Assembly: GCF_963678635.1 (NCBI RefSeq)
Contig: NC_087065.1
Span: forward strand, 59,174,754-59,238,753
Origin: Symsagittifera roscoffensis
Taxonomy: Eukaryota > Xenacoelomorpha > Acoela > Convolutidae
Reading direction: 5' to 3'
DNA: 64,000 nucleotides
Shown here: piece by piece, positions 54,497 to 64,000 of the stretch
How positions within the stretch are numbered: position 1 is the first letter of the stretch
Layout of the letters: each line of letters starts with the position of its first letter
The notes under the pieces: model-generated
What the model was told of the DNA's origin: nothing
What the model saw: the letters and a program-made list of their open reading frames with translations, nothing else
Database searches by the model: none
Position numbers and translations under genes: made by a program

Positions 54497-54710
54497 TTCG
54501 AATGCGGAGAAGCTGGCTAAGCAGTTCACGCGTCCAATTCAAAGTGTCGACGCCACTAGATCGGAGCGTCATGACTCACTAGATAGCCAGACTGCGCCAT
54601 TTCAGTTCCAGTACCCACTGGCAGTCAATGCTACCAAAGTGGTGGTGAACCCAGTGGTGAAAGTGGACAGGGAAGCTCTTTTCCGGGAATTATGGCAACT
54701 TAGAAATTAA
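54497..54710 (+). CDS. Ser/Asn-rich protein, last exon
   Basis: T completes the AG left at 54,188. Reads SNAEKLAKQFTRPIQSVDAT, RHDSLDSQTAPFQFQYPLA and VNPVVKVDREALFRELWQL, then RN and TAA at 54,708. The frame is open throughout, and its non-AT-rich composition supports real coding. There is no recognised domain. The next gene's exon begins only ~190 bp downstream, so the two could be parts of one gene if an alternative donor exists. Confidence 0.7.
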
Positions 54711-54929
54711 AAAGTTTGTCCATTTTGTTTTTTAAAGACTCTTTTCATAATTTTTGATGCGAGAATTTGAAAAAATCGACACCAAGGTTCAAAACTGACA
54801 ATATGTCTTTATTGCTCACTTTTCAAAAACTTCAAAAATCATAATTGCTGTATAAAATGAAAATATCAGTTAGTAGTTCTCCCATGAGGCTATGTAGTGT
54901 TAAAATTCCTGGAAAAGGAAAGTTCTCGC

Positions 54930-55153
54930 ATGAATAGGAAGATGAATTACATATCGCCGATTGCGTCCCGTCCAGTGAGCACGGAGTCGAAGCTGCCTCT
55001 GATTCCCGAGACAGACGAGATGTCCATTCACTGTCTTAGTTCACGAGAGAGCGACATGAACAACAATGAACAACAGCAACAACAACAACAGCAGCAGCAT
55101 CCGAGACGAAAAGAGTCGGTGGAACACGAAAGAAACGCCGAGACAGACGAGAG
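54930..55153 (+). CDS. Low-complexity/coiled-coil protein, exon 1 of those found
   Basis: ATG at 54,930 and strong donor AG|GTGAGT after 55,153. The frame is open further back to 54,897 (LKFLEKESSR), and GCTATGTAG could be an acceptor, so this may instead be an internal exon. It encodes MNRKMNYISPIASRPVSTES, PLIPETDEMSIHCLSSRESD, a nine-residue polyglutamine (CAG/CAA codons, ~55,069-55,098) and an acidic/basic end. No domain recognised. It leaves AG, completed by C of the exon at 62,838 to give Ser. Confidence 0.65.
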
Positions 55154-56639
55154 GTGAGTCATCATAACCTATTCTAAATTTTAACTTCATTGAAAATTAA
55201 AAAAAAAGTGCAAAGAAAACAAGAAATGCTAAAAATAGGCCAAAATTAACCCTAACTAAAACCCCATTTAAAGTTAATTAAAAACAAGCATAGCCGGTTA
55301 CTGCGCAAGTAGCACAGAATGTTCCGACCAGTCTTTAAAAATTTCCTTAAAATTTTTCTTTCAAATTAGTGTCGTTTTTTCAGCGTGGTGTCTGATCGAA
55401 AAAGTAGGGCTTAGACATTTTCGTCAGTCATTATAAAATATGCAAATTGGAAAAAAATTTTTGAAGACAAATCACAAGAAAAACAAAAATTAATCGGAAT
55501 TTTTTTTTGTTAATTTCCAAATTTTTTTCCCAAATATTTGAAGTTTTTGATTCCTAAGATAAAGCTAAAAACTCCAAAAACTAACTTCATTTGAGTAAAA
55601 CTAATTTTTCAAGGCTTAAAATGAGCATAAATAAGCTAATGTAAGCCTGCTCACTGGCTCGAAATTAGACGAAAAATTAAAGATTTCAAATCGGTTTTTC
55701 TCGACACTGGGAAAATTTTTTTGAATTGTTAAATTTCGTTCAAATCACGACTGAAAGGGCTTTAGTTTGATAAATCACTCAACCCAGTCCTATTATTTTT
55801 TGGCAGCTGACTCTACGTGGAAAACAAAAAGAAAAAACTAAAACACAGGCCCGAATGCAAAGTTACTCCCCATTTTCAATGATCGAAACAATAATCTTAA
55901 AAAACTTTAATAATGCTTAATTTTGCTCAGCTGAATTTGATCGCCTAATAGGTACTATTTGAAGGTCAAACTGCTTTCTTGGTAGCCTCTCAAGTCTCAG
56001 TTGTTTCAAGTAATTATACTTTCACATATTTTCATTTTTATGTTGCAAACTTTAAAACAAAGTTTATTATGACTAATATTCTTATGACACAGAGGCAAAC
56101 CGGAGCTTCGCACCACTTGCGATACAACACTAGCATAAAATAAAAACATCAGAAGCGGAAAACGAAAATTTCAGCAAAAAACTAGGTCTGATAAATTTTC
56201 ATATGTCTCTTTAGAAACTCATTCCAGGCAAACATGCCGGAAACTTGAATTTTAAATCAGCAACAACGGAACAAAACTTACGAAAATAAACACAGCCGAC
56301 AATCTTTGAGCAGACACAAATTGAGCAAAAAAAACGATTGTAAGAAAAGAATGGACAACACCTGAATCAACATTGGACAATAATTGCAGTTGCAACTACA
56401 ATGAAAGTTGTTTCCTTTCATCAGAGACACCAACTGAACTGAAAAAAAAAGTGGAAAACTTTTAAGAAACCTTTCAAGTTCCCCCTTAAAAATAAAATGA
56501 ACAATATTTGCACTTGCAACTACAAGGAAAATTGTTTACAACACAAAAATAATCTGTTGTCACAATTTAGCCGACAAAACCTGAGCGAAAAAAACGAAAA
56601 ACCAACAATTCACTTTTCTCTGAATTTTTTTTTCAGTTT

Positions 56640-56715
56640 CCTTGACTCTAACCCCACACCTTAGGGCACAAAGGCAACTGCTTTACCTCCAGGCCAAGGG
56701 GGAAGCAACCTGAAA
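56640..56715 (-). other. tRNA-like segment (SINE head or tRNA pseudogene)
   Basis: On the minus strand TGGCCTGGAGGTAAAGCAG resembles a tRNA A box/D arm, and GGGGTTAGAGTC 37 bases later a decayed B box. There is no clean acceptor stem. Confidence 0.4.
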
Positions 56716-58020
56716 CAAATTAAAAGAAGATAAGAAGAGAAGTTACCAGAAGATAAAAAGAGAAGTGAAAAAGAAATGAATCAACTGTTTGTTAAACCAG
56801 TTGTTAACCCGAAAAAAGACAACATTTCAGTTTGATAACGCTTGCTTATTGCAAGCGTAATAAGCAAAAAATTGAAGAAATTCAGGTTTAATCTACCACC
56901 AAATATAACGCTTTAGGGCCCCGGCAGTCATCCGAATCGATCGCAACTGAGGCGTCGAACTTTTTGCTTCTCGGCTTTTGTAAGTTTTTAAATTGCTCAC
57001 TCGTCCTGTTTGATTACATGAAGTTCACTTTGATATTACGTTTTCCATTATCTCATCAGTATTTCAGATCTATTTTTTTTATTCATTTCTTATTGCTCGA
57101 TGACTTTCGTTTTTCTTTCGTTCGCATGTCCAAATCTCAAGAAAATGACTTTGATCAATTTTCTATCGAATTCTTTGTTATGGAACCTCTCCGTTCAAAA
57201 ATGTTTTTCTCCGTATCCCGTATTCTTTGTTTTATCCTCAATTTCTGCCAATCTACTTTACTTGGTGGCCCACAGCCCATCGTTTTACTTTAAAGATCTT
57301 TTCTGGTGTTCAAATTTAATTATTCAGAAAATCAAGTGTTATATGTAATTTTTCGATTGCTTCAGTTCATACCAGCATTGATATCTCATCATAAATCATG
57401 TTCAGTTTCAACCAGATAAAGCTATCTGCCACTCTAACTGGTGGCAGTTAAACAAATTCTGCTTTTTACAACCCCTCAGCCAACCTTGAGTACTTAGCCA
57501 TTCTACCTTCTGTAGTTAGCTTTTTGTTCTTCAATTCTTCATGCCTTTCCGCTATAGTTGTTTGGAAAATTCGCACAATTTCTTTTAACATACCCTGAGT
57601 TTTTTCTGTTCATTCGGTCTCCTCTTCTACGACCTCCCATTTTTGAACCATAAAACAATTGATTTTACAATCTCTCAACCAATGATCCAATGGTATCTAT
57701 CTGAACCGTCTACCGAGTTGTCGCTTTCCTCCCCGAGCTGACCTATATCCCCCTCGTCTCCATTGATTAATTGCTCTGTTTGATTGATTGAACCTCTATT
57801 CTGTCTATGGTTATTAAACAGAATATTTTATGCTTGATTCTCAATTACTGTATTTCGTCGCATTTCTGCTCTTATACCAAATGGTCCATTCAATTTTCTA
57901 GTTCTTTGTTTTGTGCGATTTTCGCTATGTTTATCTTGATTGTCTCACACAAGTTCGACTCTTCTAATAGTGCAATAAAGAAGATGCTGTATTTTACTGA
58001 CAAATCAACTTCGTTATTTG

Positions 58021-58082
58021 CTCGAACACCTGACCTTCTGCTTCTTAGACATTTGCTCTATCCACTAGGCTACATTCCTAGA
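58021..58082 (-). other. tRNA-like segment (SINE head or tRNA pseudogene)
   Basis: On the minus strand TAGCCTAGTGGATAGAGCA is an excellent A box/D arm, followed at tRNA spacing by GGTGTTCGAGC, a near B box. Acceptor and anticodon stems do not pair convincingly, so it is not a functional tRNA. Confidence 0.55.
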
Positions 58083-58412
58083 TGTATCTGCCTAGTTTTA
58101 GCTGTATATAATTTGTTATAAACAAATGTAAGTTTGCATTGTATAGCTACTGTTACTCGAAGCATGTTTATCTCGTAGCGGTTGAGCAGTGAACTGATTT
58201 CTGGTTATTTATTTTCAGAAACTGTTTATTTCTAAACTAGAAAAGAAATAGATCCTTTCTGCACGGAAAATAGGTGATTATTCACAAGTACCAAAATGAT
58301 AAATCAGTCGCATTTGCACCAAAATAAAAAATCAATCATGTTAGTACCAAAATTATTCAATAGGCCAACAACTATTAAGCCCACTGTTTTAAGCCGAATA
58401 TTTTAAGCTCTT

Positions 58413-58515
58413 GGTTTAAGGTCGCTAGTGGGCGCGCTACACGCGCGTCGCCGCTTTGCGGCGATAAATGGCTCTAAATTTCGTATAGAGACATACCCTC
58501 TATTGGCAAGCTCGC
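58413..58515 (+). repeat. GC-rich short repeat, copy 1
   Basis: GGTTTAAGGTCGCTAGTGGG...GCAAGCTCGCAACACG resembles 59,225-59,335 (GGCTTAAGGTTGCCGGTGGG...CCAAGCTTGCAACACG). It also contains the palindromic CGCCGCTTTGCGGCG. Confidence 0.6.
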
Positions 58516-59224
58516 AACACGTTGGCGCGACTGCGGTGGTCACTATTCTGCTGCTAAGTTTTCTTCTGTTTGAACAGTAGAAAATTATTTTAATTATTCG
58601 TTGGCTCACAATTCGACCAATCAGAAAACGAGTTGAATAATTTTGGTACAAATGGGACCGATTTTTCATTTTGGTACAAATGAACGTTGGTACAAATGGG
58701 AGTTCACCGGAAAATACGAGAAAACTAGGATAGATAATCTACATAAAATTTCTATCTAGAAAAACAGCTTCCGTTGGGTACGGACTCCACTATCAAATTT
58801 GGATGCCGATATTCTTCGACATTTGTTGACTTCAAGACGTGTATATTACCATCCTCCATCTTGTTTTCAATGCCTTTTCCCCTTAGTTCCTTTCTTTAAT
58901 ATTATTTTTCTTCTGACTTTTTTAATGTCTTAGTCTTTCAATTTTGCACATGGTTTATTAGTCTTCACCGAATCTCTTACTAGTTGTTCTCTTCATTCGT
59001 GTGGTTCACATTTATACTGTGTAGTATATCTCAAGCCGGTGTTCCTTCTTCCTCTTTTTTTTGCTCTCTGCGAAGTTTCTTTCGATTTCATCATTTCCCT
59101 TGAGCTCGTACTGTTTCTTGTCCTCGTTTTTCGTCTTGTATATTTTCCCCATTTTTATTACAAAAATCTCTCACCTTTATTTTTGCCGTTAACCTCCTCC
59201 TACCATGTTGAAGTTACCTCTGTT

Positions 59225-59335
59225 GGCTTAAGGTTGCCGGTGGGAGCGCTACGGGGCTGCGCCATTTCACGTTAATAACCAGCTCTAGACTCAAAATGAA
59301 GTCTTTTTGTCCGTTGCCAAGCTTGCAACACGCGT
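59225..59335 (+). repeat. GC-rich short repeat, copy 2
   Basis: Partner of 58,413-58,515, ending 11 bases before a two-hairpin repeat copy. Confidence 0.6.
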
Positions 59336-59345
59336 CATTCAGTAT

Positions 59346-60166
59346 TTGTTCCAACTTTCGATACGAAAGTAACGGAATATTTGTGCTCGGGGTGGGTTTT
59401 TTTTCTTCAGACAAATTTCGACTTTTTAACTAGCCAATTTTGACAAAATTTTTTAATATCATTCAAAAGGCATTCTTGTCCTGAGCTTAAATTTGAAAAG
59501 ATATTTTACTGTGATCATTTTTTGTAAAGTTATGGGGGTTTAAAAATTGCCATTTTAGCCAATTTGGGACAATTAACGCGCGATATATTTCGCTCTGTTA
59601 ACGGGTAAGCGGAGATTTAATCCGTCTTAGAAATCTTTCCAAATGGGGAGGGTTCTCATGCTAGAAGGACCGAATGTTTGAAAAATTTCAACCAATCAAA
59701 ATCGTTAAGCGTTTCTATTGGCTAAATGCTTTCTCACAAAATCGAAGTCAATATTAACAGAAAATGTATTAAATCAGTGGAAAATAACCAAAAACATTAC
59801 AAAATGCGCGTTACAACCGCAATATTATTCAGATAATTATCAAGATTAATGAGGTGAGAATCATAAGAATTTTTCAGTCTTGAAAACTCACTTGCTTATT
59901 ATCTAAACGGTCAATATTAACACTAATGGCCTTGACTGATTTTCTTACTTTGAGATTTTCGCGATTTACTTTGAGATTTTGAATACTCAATTCTGATTGG
60001 CTGATAGAAAGCTAAAATTAATTTCAAGCATTGGGTCATTCAAGCATTTAGAATTTTTTTTTCATTTTGTTTTATTTCATTTAATTTTTAAATGTTATTA
60101 CTGCTCCATAAACCTTAAAAGGCATTCGAAACATTCAGGGCTTCGCCCTGATGCCAACAGTTTTGT
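59346..60166 (+). repeat. Two-hairpin repeat, copy 5, interrupted by a MITE
   Basis: Left end TTGTTCCAACTTTCGATACG to ~59,645 and right part ~60,053-60,166 (TGCTCCATAAACCTTAAAAG to CAACAGTTTTGT). The middle is replaced by a MITE (59,654-60,052), with ~230 bp of the original element lost. Confidence 0.85.
59654..60052. mobile_element. MITE-like element with ~30-bp inverted ends, copy 1
   Basis: Left end TCTCATGCTAGAAGGACCGA and right end, read in reverse complement, TCTAAATGCTTGAATGACCC align over ~30 bases; internal CCAATCA/TGATTGG motifs sit next to the ends. ~400 bp, no ORF. It sits inside two-hairpin copy 5. Confidence 0.7.
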
Positions 60167-60796
60167 GTGATTTTATGTTGCCTGAAAAACAGCTAATGTT
60201 TGCGCGTTATTTTTTTAAATTATAAATTGAGAAAGAAAACTTGTTTGCTTGGTGACCGGCATGTGATTAAAGCAGTATGCATTTTTGCCGCATAACTATT
60301 ACTATGCAAGTCGATTAGCTTGCACATGTGAAATATTGCAGTTGAATCGACGGATAGTTCATTTAGGTTCAAGAGTTCAAGTGTTCTTTCAGGTAAGAAT
60401 AAAGTTTCAGATATCCTAACAACCCAAGTAGTTTTCAAAGTGTGCTGATTTTAAGGCTAAGTTAGGTTTTTTGGGTCTTATGCACTAAACGGCCCAAAAT
60501 AAGTATTTCTACATCTTGATCATATGTCAATGTGGATCAATCTGATTGATTAATTAGTCAATCAAAGCAAGCAACCTTGTGTCACATTTCCATTAAAATT
60601 CAAAGCAGATAAAATGACTGGCCAAAATGACCAAAAATATGTTGAAACCGTTTTGCAGAACTTTTCCGTCTTGGCAAAATTTCACTAAAAACATGAATTA
60701 AATTTTTTAGTTGACTACAATTCACACTTTCGGTAAATTCTGCTAACATTTTTCAGCTGGACTAGTTGTTTGAAAAGCCTAACCATGTGCTAGAAC

Positions 60797-60822
60797 TTGA
60801 TTGGCTAATATTAGCCAATCAA
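60797..60822. repeat. Perfect 26-bp palindrome
   Basis: TTGATTGGCTAAT followed directly by its exact reverse complement ATTAGCCAATCAA. It uses the same GATTGGCT motif as the subterminal parts of the neighbouring MITEs. Confidence 0.9.
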
Positions 60823-60850
60823 ATTGTGCCGCATAAAATTTGGGGGCTTT

Positions 60851-61196
60851 TCTCATGCGCGAAGAACTGAATGGGCGAAAAATTTTGTGAGCGAAAGACC
60901 GAAAACAAAATTAGCCGAAAGTCAATTTTTGGAAAAAAGCAATTGCCATTGAATTAAAATGAACTAAATGCAGCAACATTTTGCTTCTTTCATAACAAAA
61001 CCCTTGAAACATAAAATTTGTTCCAATTTGGCGGCGTCAGTGACAATTTGAAATTTTGGCATTTTTCTACCGTTTTTATATTCGGCCAATATCAATTTTC
61101 AGTCCCTGGAAATGTTTATTTTTTTTCCAAACTTCAGATTACTGAGTCTGATTGGCTGATTTCTATTTTCGGGCATTCGGCCCTTCGCGTTTTATA
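60851..61196. mobile_element. MITE-like element, copy 2
   Basis: Left end ATGCGCGAAGAACTGAATGG and right end in reverse complement AACGCGAAGGGCCGAATGCC, followed on both sides by CGAAAA; GATTGGCTGA lies inside the right end. Same family as 59,654-60,052, ~345 bp, non-coding. Confidence 0.7.
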
Positions 61197-61549
61197 GGTT
61201 CCACCTAAAATTTAGGTAAAGTTAAAAATTTTGATTTTGGGCCGTTTTGTGCATAAGTCCCGGTTTTTCTGAAAAAAGCTCTCATTGTAGCATTTATTGT
61301 ATATCAATCGACATAGGTGTTTATATCAATATACTCCAGGGGGCCAGCCTATTAGCATGTGTAGATGAGCCCGCCAATGTGAATGATTGCAGTTGGTTGA
61401 CTCGATGCTTAGTTAATGATTTGTTCACTGAATTTTGAATGTTTGAACAGCTTAGCACTTCGACAAATTTTTAATTGGACAAAAACGAAATGTAAAGTCT
61501 CTCAGAAAGCCAAATGATTTTCAAAATTATTTGAAAATTTGAGCTGGAT

Positions 61550-61830
61550 GAAGTTAACATCCTCCCCCGCCCCCCACCTGATTGGCTGAAAGTTCGAACT
61601 CAGAACCAAGTTAACATCCTCCCCTCTAAACGTGTTAACATTCTCCATGTCCCCCAAACCCGTTGGGGGGGGGGGGTGTTAACTTGGTTCTAAGTTGGGA
61701 TTTTCCAGCCAATCAGAATCAAGCTCCTTACATGCAGCGCTTAGCAAATTTAATAAAAAAGCACTGGGGTGGAGGATCTTAACTTGGTCTACTTGGGGGG
61801 AGGATGGAGGATGTTAACTTGATCCGTTAA
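61550..61830. repeat. GTTAAC-rich repeat cluster with a 45-bp-arm hairpin
   Basis: 61,578-61,716 forms a hairpin: CTGATTGGCTG...AGAACCAAGTTAACA on the left is mirrored by TGTTAACTTGGTTCTAAG...CAGCCAATCAG on the right, with poly-C/poly-G in the loop. Similar GTTAACATCCTCCCC or reverse units flank it at ~61,553, 61,611, 61,772 and 61,806. Confidence 0.8.
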
Positions 61831-61934
61831 TGTAATCGGGCTGATACGCGTGGTGAGTTTGCCAAAGCTGCGATCCAAACTAGTTATAAAAATGCTTGAT
61901 GGTTCAACCACCAGGCCACTGGAAAGAGTGTTTA

Positions 61935-62472
61935 TTGTTCCGACTTTCGTAGCGAAAGTAACGGAATATTTGTGCTCGGGGTGTTTTTTTTCTTCAGACA
62001 AATTTCGACTTTTTAACTAGCCATTTTTGACGGAATTTTTTTTATGATTCAAAAGGTATTGTTGTCCTGAGTTTAAGTTTGAAAAGATATTTCACCTGTG
62101 ATCATTTTTCGTAGAGTTATGAGGGTTTAAAGATTGCCATTTTGGCCATTTTGACCAATTTGGGACAATTAACGCGCGATATAATTCGCGCTATTAACGC
62201 GTAAGCGTAGATTTAATCCGTCTTATAAATCGTTCCAAATTGGTTGAACGAAGCTTGTTTGCTATAATTGATTTGTTACAAGGAACGAAATCTCTCTTTT
62301 TGTACTTTATATGGCGTGTGGGGGGATGATTTTCACAAAAACTTTCAAATTTTAGAAAAAATTTTCATTTTATTTTATTTCATTTCATTTTTTTATGCTT
62401 TTACTGCTGCTCCATAAACCTTAAAAGGCAGTCGGAACATTCAGGGCTTCGCCTTGATACGAGCAGTCTTGT
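61935..62472 (+). repeat. Two-hairpin repeat, copy 6
   Basis: Full-length copy from TTGTTCCGACTTTCGTAGCG to CGAGCAGTCTTGT. The left hairpin loop differs (TAG) but both stem halves are intact. Confidence 0.88.
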
Positions 62473-62539
62473 TTTTTTATGTTATTACTTATCCATACAC
62501 CGTAAAAGTCAGAATATTGAAATTGAACTTCGGAACATT

Positions 62540-62740
62540 GAAATTGAAATCGAGTTGAAATTGAAAGCGCTAAAGAGTGAAACAAACAATTATACACCAC
62601 TCGCGTGCAATTAGCAGCTGCTGGATTAGAAGTGATTCTAATGATTACTATGAATCCAAATCGAGCAGCTGCTAATTGCACGCGAGTGGTGTTTAATTGT
62701 TTGTTTCCCTCGCTTTCAATTTCAACTCGAAATTTGAATT
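62540..62740. repeat. Long inverted repeat (arms ~75-80 bp)
   Basis: The left arm (62,540-62,622), including CGAGTTGAAATTGAAAGCG and CACCACTCGCGTGCAATTAG, is mirrored by the right arm (62,664-62,740), with CTAATTGCACGCGAGTGGTG and CGCTTTCAATTTCAACTCG. The ~40-base loop itself starts GGATT and ends AATCC. Confidence 0.9.
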
Positions 62741-62837
62741 GTCAAATATATCCGTTTAGGGGAGTATAACCGAAAAAACCCAAAATTTGCAATAGGACGA
62801 AACTTGCACCAAGAGACATTTTTATCATTCATTTCAG

Positions 62838-62976
62838 CACTGTAACTACAAACAATGACGACCATCCTGACTTGGTCAATGTACCAGCAGCAGCAGTTGG
62901 TGGAAGAGAAAACGGAAAAACACAGCCTGGAAAAAGAGACCTTTGCTCGGCGCTTACAGGAGAAGTGATGGCCCAG
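62838..62976 (+). CDS. Low-complexity/coiled-coil protein, exon 2
   Basis: Acceptor TCATTTCAG, strong donor CAG|GTAAGT. C completes the codon from 55,153. Encodes TVTTNNDDHPDLVNVPAAAV, GGRENGKTQPGKRDLCSALT and GEVMAQ. Phase 0 at its end. No domain recognised. Confidence 0.75.
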
Positions 62977-63253
62977 GTAAGTGATGAGATTTCTGAGATT
63001 TTTATTTGATCAATCATAGACTTCATTTGGATCTAAAAATTGAGCAAGTTTTCTAGACTATTTTCTAACCTGTGCAAGACTTGAACCTCACTAAATCGGA
63101 TATGAATCTGATATTTTAAAATTGGACTTAATGTAAATGAAGAACAACTTTTAAAAAATCTGGAAACTTCTTGGTTAGCCTCCAAATCCGTCCAAACTTT
63201 GGCAATTATCGTCCTTCGGTAATTTTGGCAAAATTTGTTAGTCACATCTTCAG

Positions 63254-63478
63254 GGGGACAAACTGGACGAGCGAATCAGCAGTATGAGGAGTGAGATATC
63301 AGAGCTGAAGCAGTGGATCATGATGCTACAGAATAGTGGAGGGGATCTCAACCCAGAACAAGGCGATGTAGTCAGACCAGCCCCATCCCCTCCCCGTCCG
63401 GACCAGAGCCGCTTTCAACCACCTGCAGCCGAAAGCTATCAAAAAATTGACCTGGAGTGCTTTAAAGATGGACAATGA
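63254..63478 (+). CDS. Low-complexity/coiled-coil protein, last exon
   Basis: Acceptor CACATCTTCAG, phase 0. It opens GDKLDERISSMRSEISELKQ and continues WIMMLQN, a short coiled coil of four to five heptads. A Pro-rich tail follows (VVRPAPSPPRPDQSRFQPP) and the protein ends KIDLECFKDGQ before TGA. A coiled coil near the C-terminus followed by a Pro-rich tail occurs in some channel and scaffold proteins (for example EAG-type potassium channels), but I have no motif to support that. ATTAAA at 63,562 may be the poly(A) signal. Confidence 0.8.
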   Translation, partial: GDKLDERISSMRSEISELKQWIMMLQNSGGDLNPEQGDVVRPAPSPPRPDQSRFQPPAAESYQKIDLECFKDGQ

Positions 63479-64000
63479 GACATACCTAGAGACTCGATTT
63501 TCATTTATTGAAACCTTTTTGGTTTTGCAGATACATTCATTTTTTGCTGCTCTTCTCTGGCATTAAACTTAAACGTTTAAAATGTATTTGCAACTGGTTT
63601 ATATATCAGAATTCAACCATGCGAATTTCAAAAACTTCCTGAAAACTTATTTAAAAAAAACAGAACACCAAATGCTAGGGGAAGTAATGCAACAGGTAAT
63701 AAAGACGCAAGATGTTAGGGTGACTATTAATATTTGTATACCTGATTTCCCACATCTTTGTCAAGAACTAGGCAAGCAGATCTCAAAATGTTAGCAGCAA
63801 AAGTAGTTGCTGTCACTGCTTTTAGTTGCCTTCTTAAAATCCTTGTAGAGATCATTTTTATTTTTGATTTTAACATCCATCGTCTTCTTTGTTGAACTTC
63901 AGGGCAAGGAGACAATTCGTTAGAAACTACAATTTTTACAAAACATTAACAAAAAGCGACGATTCGTAACAAGCGATAATTCGTAATCTGCCATTGGCAA
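63479..64000. other. 3' flank, nothing recognised
   Basis: Presumed 3' untranslated region followed by AT-rich sequence. A small plus-strand open frame at 63,582-63,794 has no recognisable features. Confidence 0.4.

Larger units (their letters stand above)
55154..62837 (+). other. 7.7-kb intron with many repeats
   Basis: Contains a fragment of the two-hairpin repeat (~55,295-55,345), two tRNA-like segments, a repeat pair at 58.4/59.2 kb, two MITE copies, a palindrome, a GTTAAC-rich hairpin, two full two-hairpin copies and a long inverted repeat. 55.4-56.6 kb and 56.9-58.0 kb show only AT-rich or pyrimidine-rich sequence with no recognisable feature. Further small exons could be hidden here. 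Confidence 0.6.

Noticed and set aside
56964-58121. Several Phe/Leu-rich plus-strand open frames
   Set aside because: Pyrimidine-rich strand gives long hydrophobic readings in overlapping frames; no motif, no consistent splice sites.
1-64000. CRISPR arrays, bacterial operons, rRNA genes
   Set aside because: Nothing of the kind seen; the window is eukaryotic with spliced genes and LTR elements.

Overview
The window is AT-rich eukaryotic nuclear DNA. It has genes split by GT-AG introns, AATAAA signals, LTR retrotransposons and dense short non-autonomous repeats. The only clearly conserved host gene is a Cys-loop (nicotinic-receptor-like) ligand-gated ion channel, so the source is a metazoan, most likely an invertebrate. 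I cannot name the phylum from the sequence alone.

Layout. 1-2.4 kb: AT-rich, no gene seen. 2.4-10.4 kb (minus): a decayed Pao/BEL-family element whose gag-protease part is present twice, with two 885-bp direct repeats (possible LTRs) at 7.6-8.5 and 10.6-11.5 kb. 14.1-24.9 kb (plus): five phase-matched exons of the ion channel, ending in a stop and a poly(A) signal; its 8.1-kb third intron holds three copies of a short repeat with a hairpin at each end, plus an orphan channel-like fragment. 26.6-33.6 kb (minus): a complete but inactivated Ty3/Gypsy element with ~200-bp LTRs and extra ORFs after integrase. 33.8-39.3 kb: a dispersed repeat and a tandem array of foldback (imperfect palindrome) units. 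39.5-54.7 kb (plus): a five-exon gene for a Ser/Asn/Gln-rich protein with a short coiled coil. Its 12.4-kb intron contains a 10.1-kb BEL/Pao retrotransposon (41,638-51,728), itself inserted in a copy of the two-hairpin repeat with a 5-bp target duplication. 54.9-63.5 kb (plus): three phase-matched exons of another low-complexity/coiled-coil gene; its 7.7-kb intron holds tRNA-like segments, MITEs and hairpins.

Most notable is the 10.1-kb BEL/Pao element. Its 509-bp LTRs each carry a tRNA-like segment with Pol III A- and B-box matches. Directly after the 5' LTR lies an intron-free calpain-like protease-core fragment, without the catalytic cysteine and with a stop codon. Three ~180-200-bp leader repeats follow. 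The first long ORF is not gag but an alpha/beta protein I tentatively compare to SGNH hydrolases. Several frameshifts and stops show that this copy is dead.
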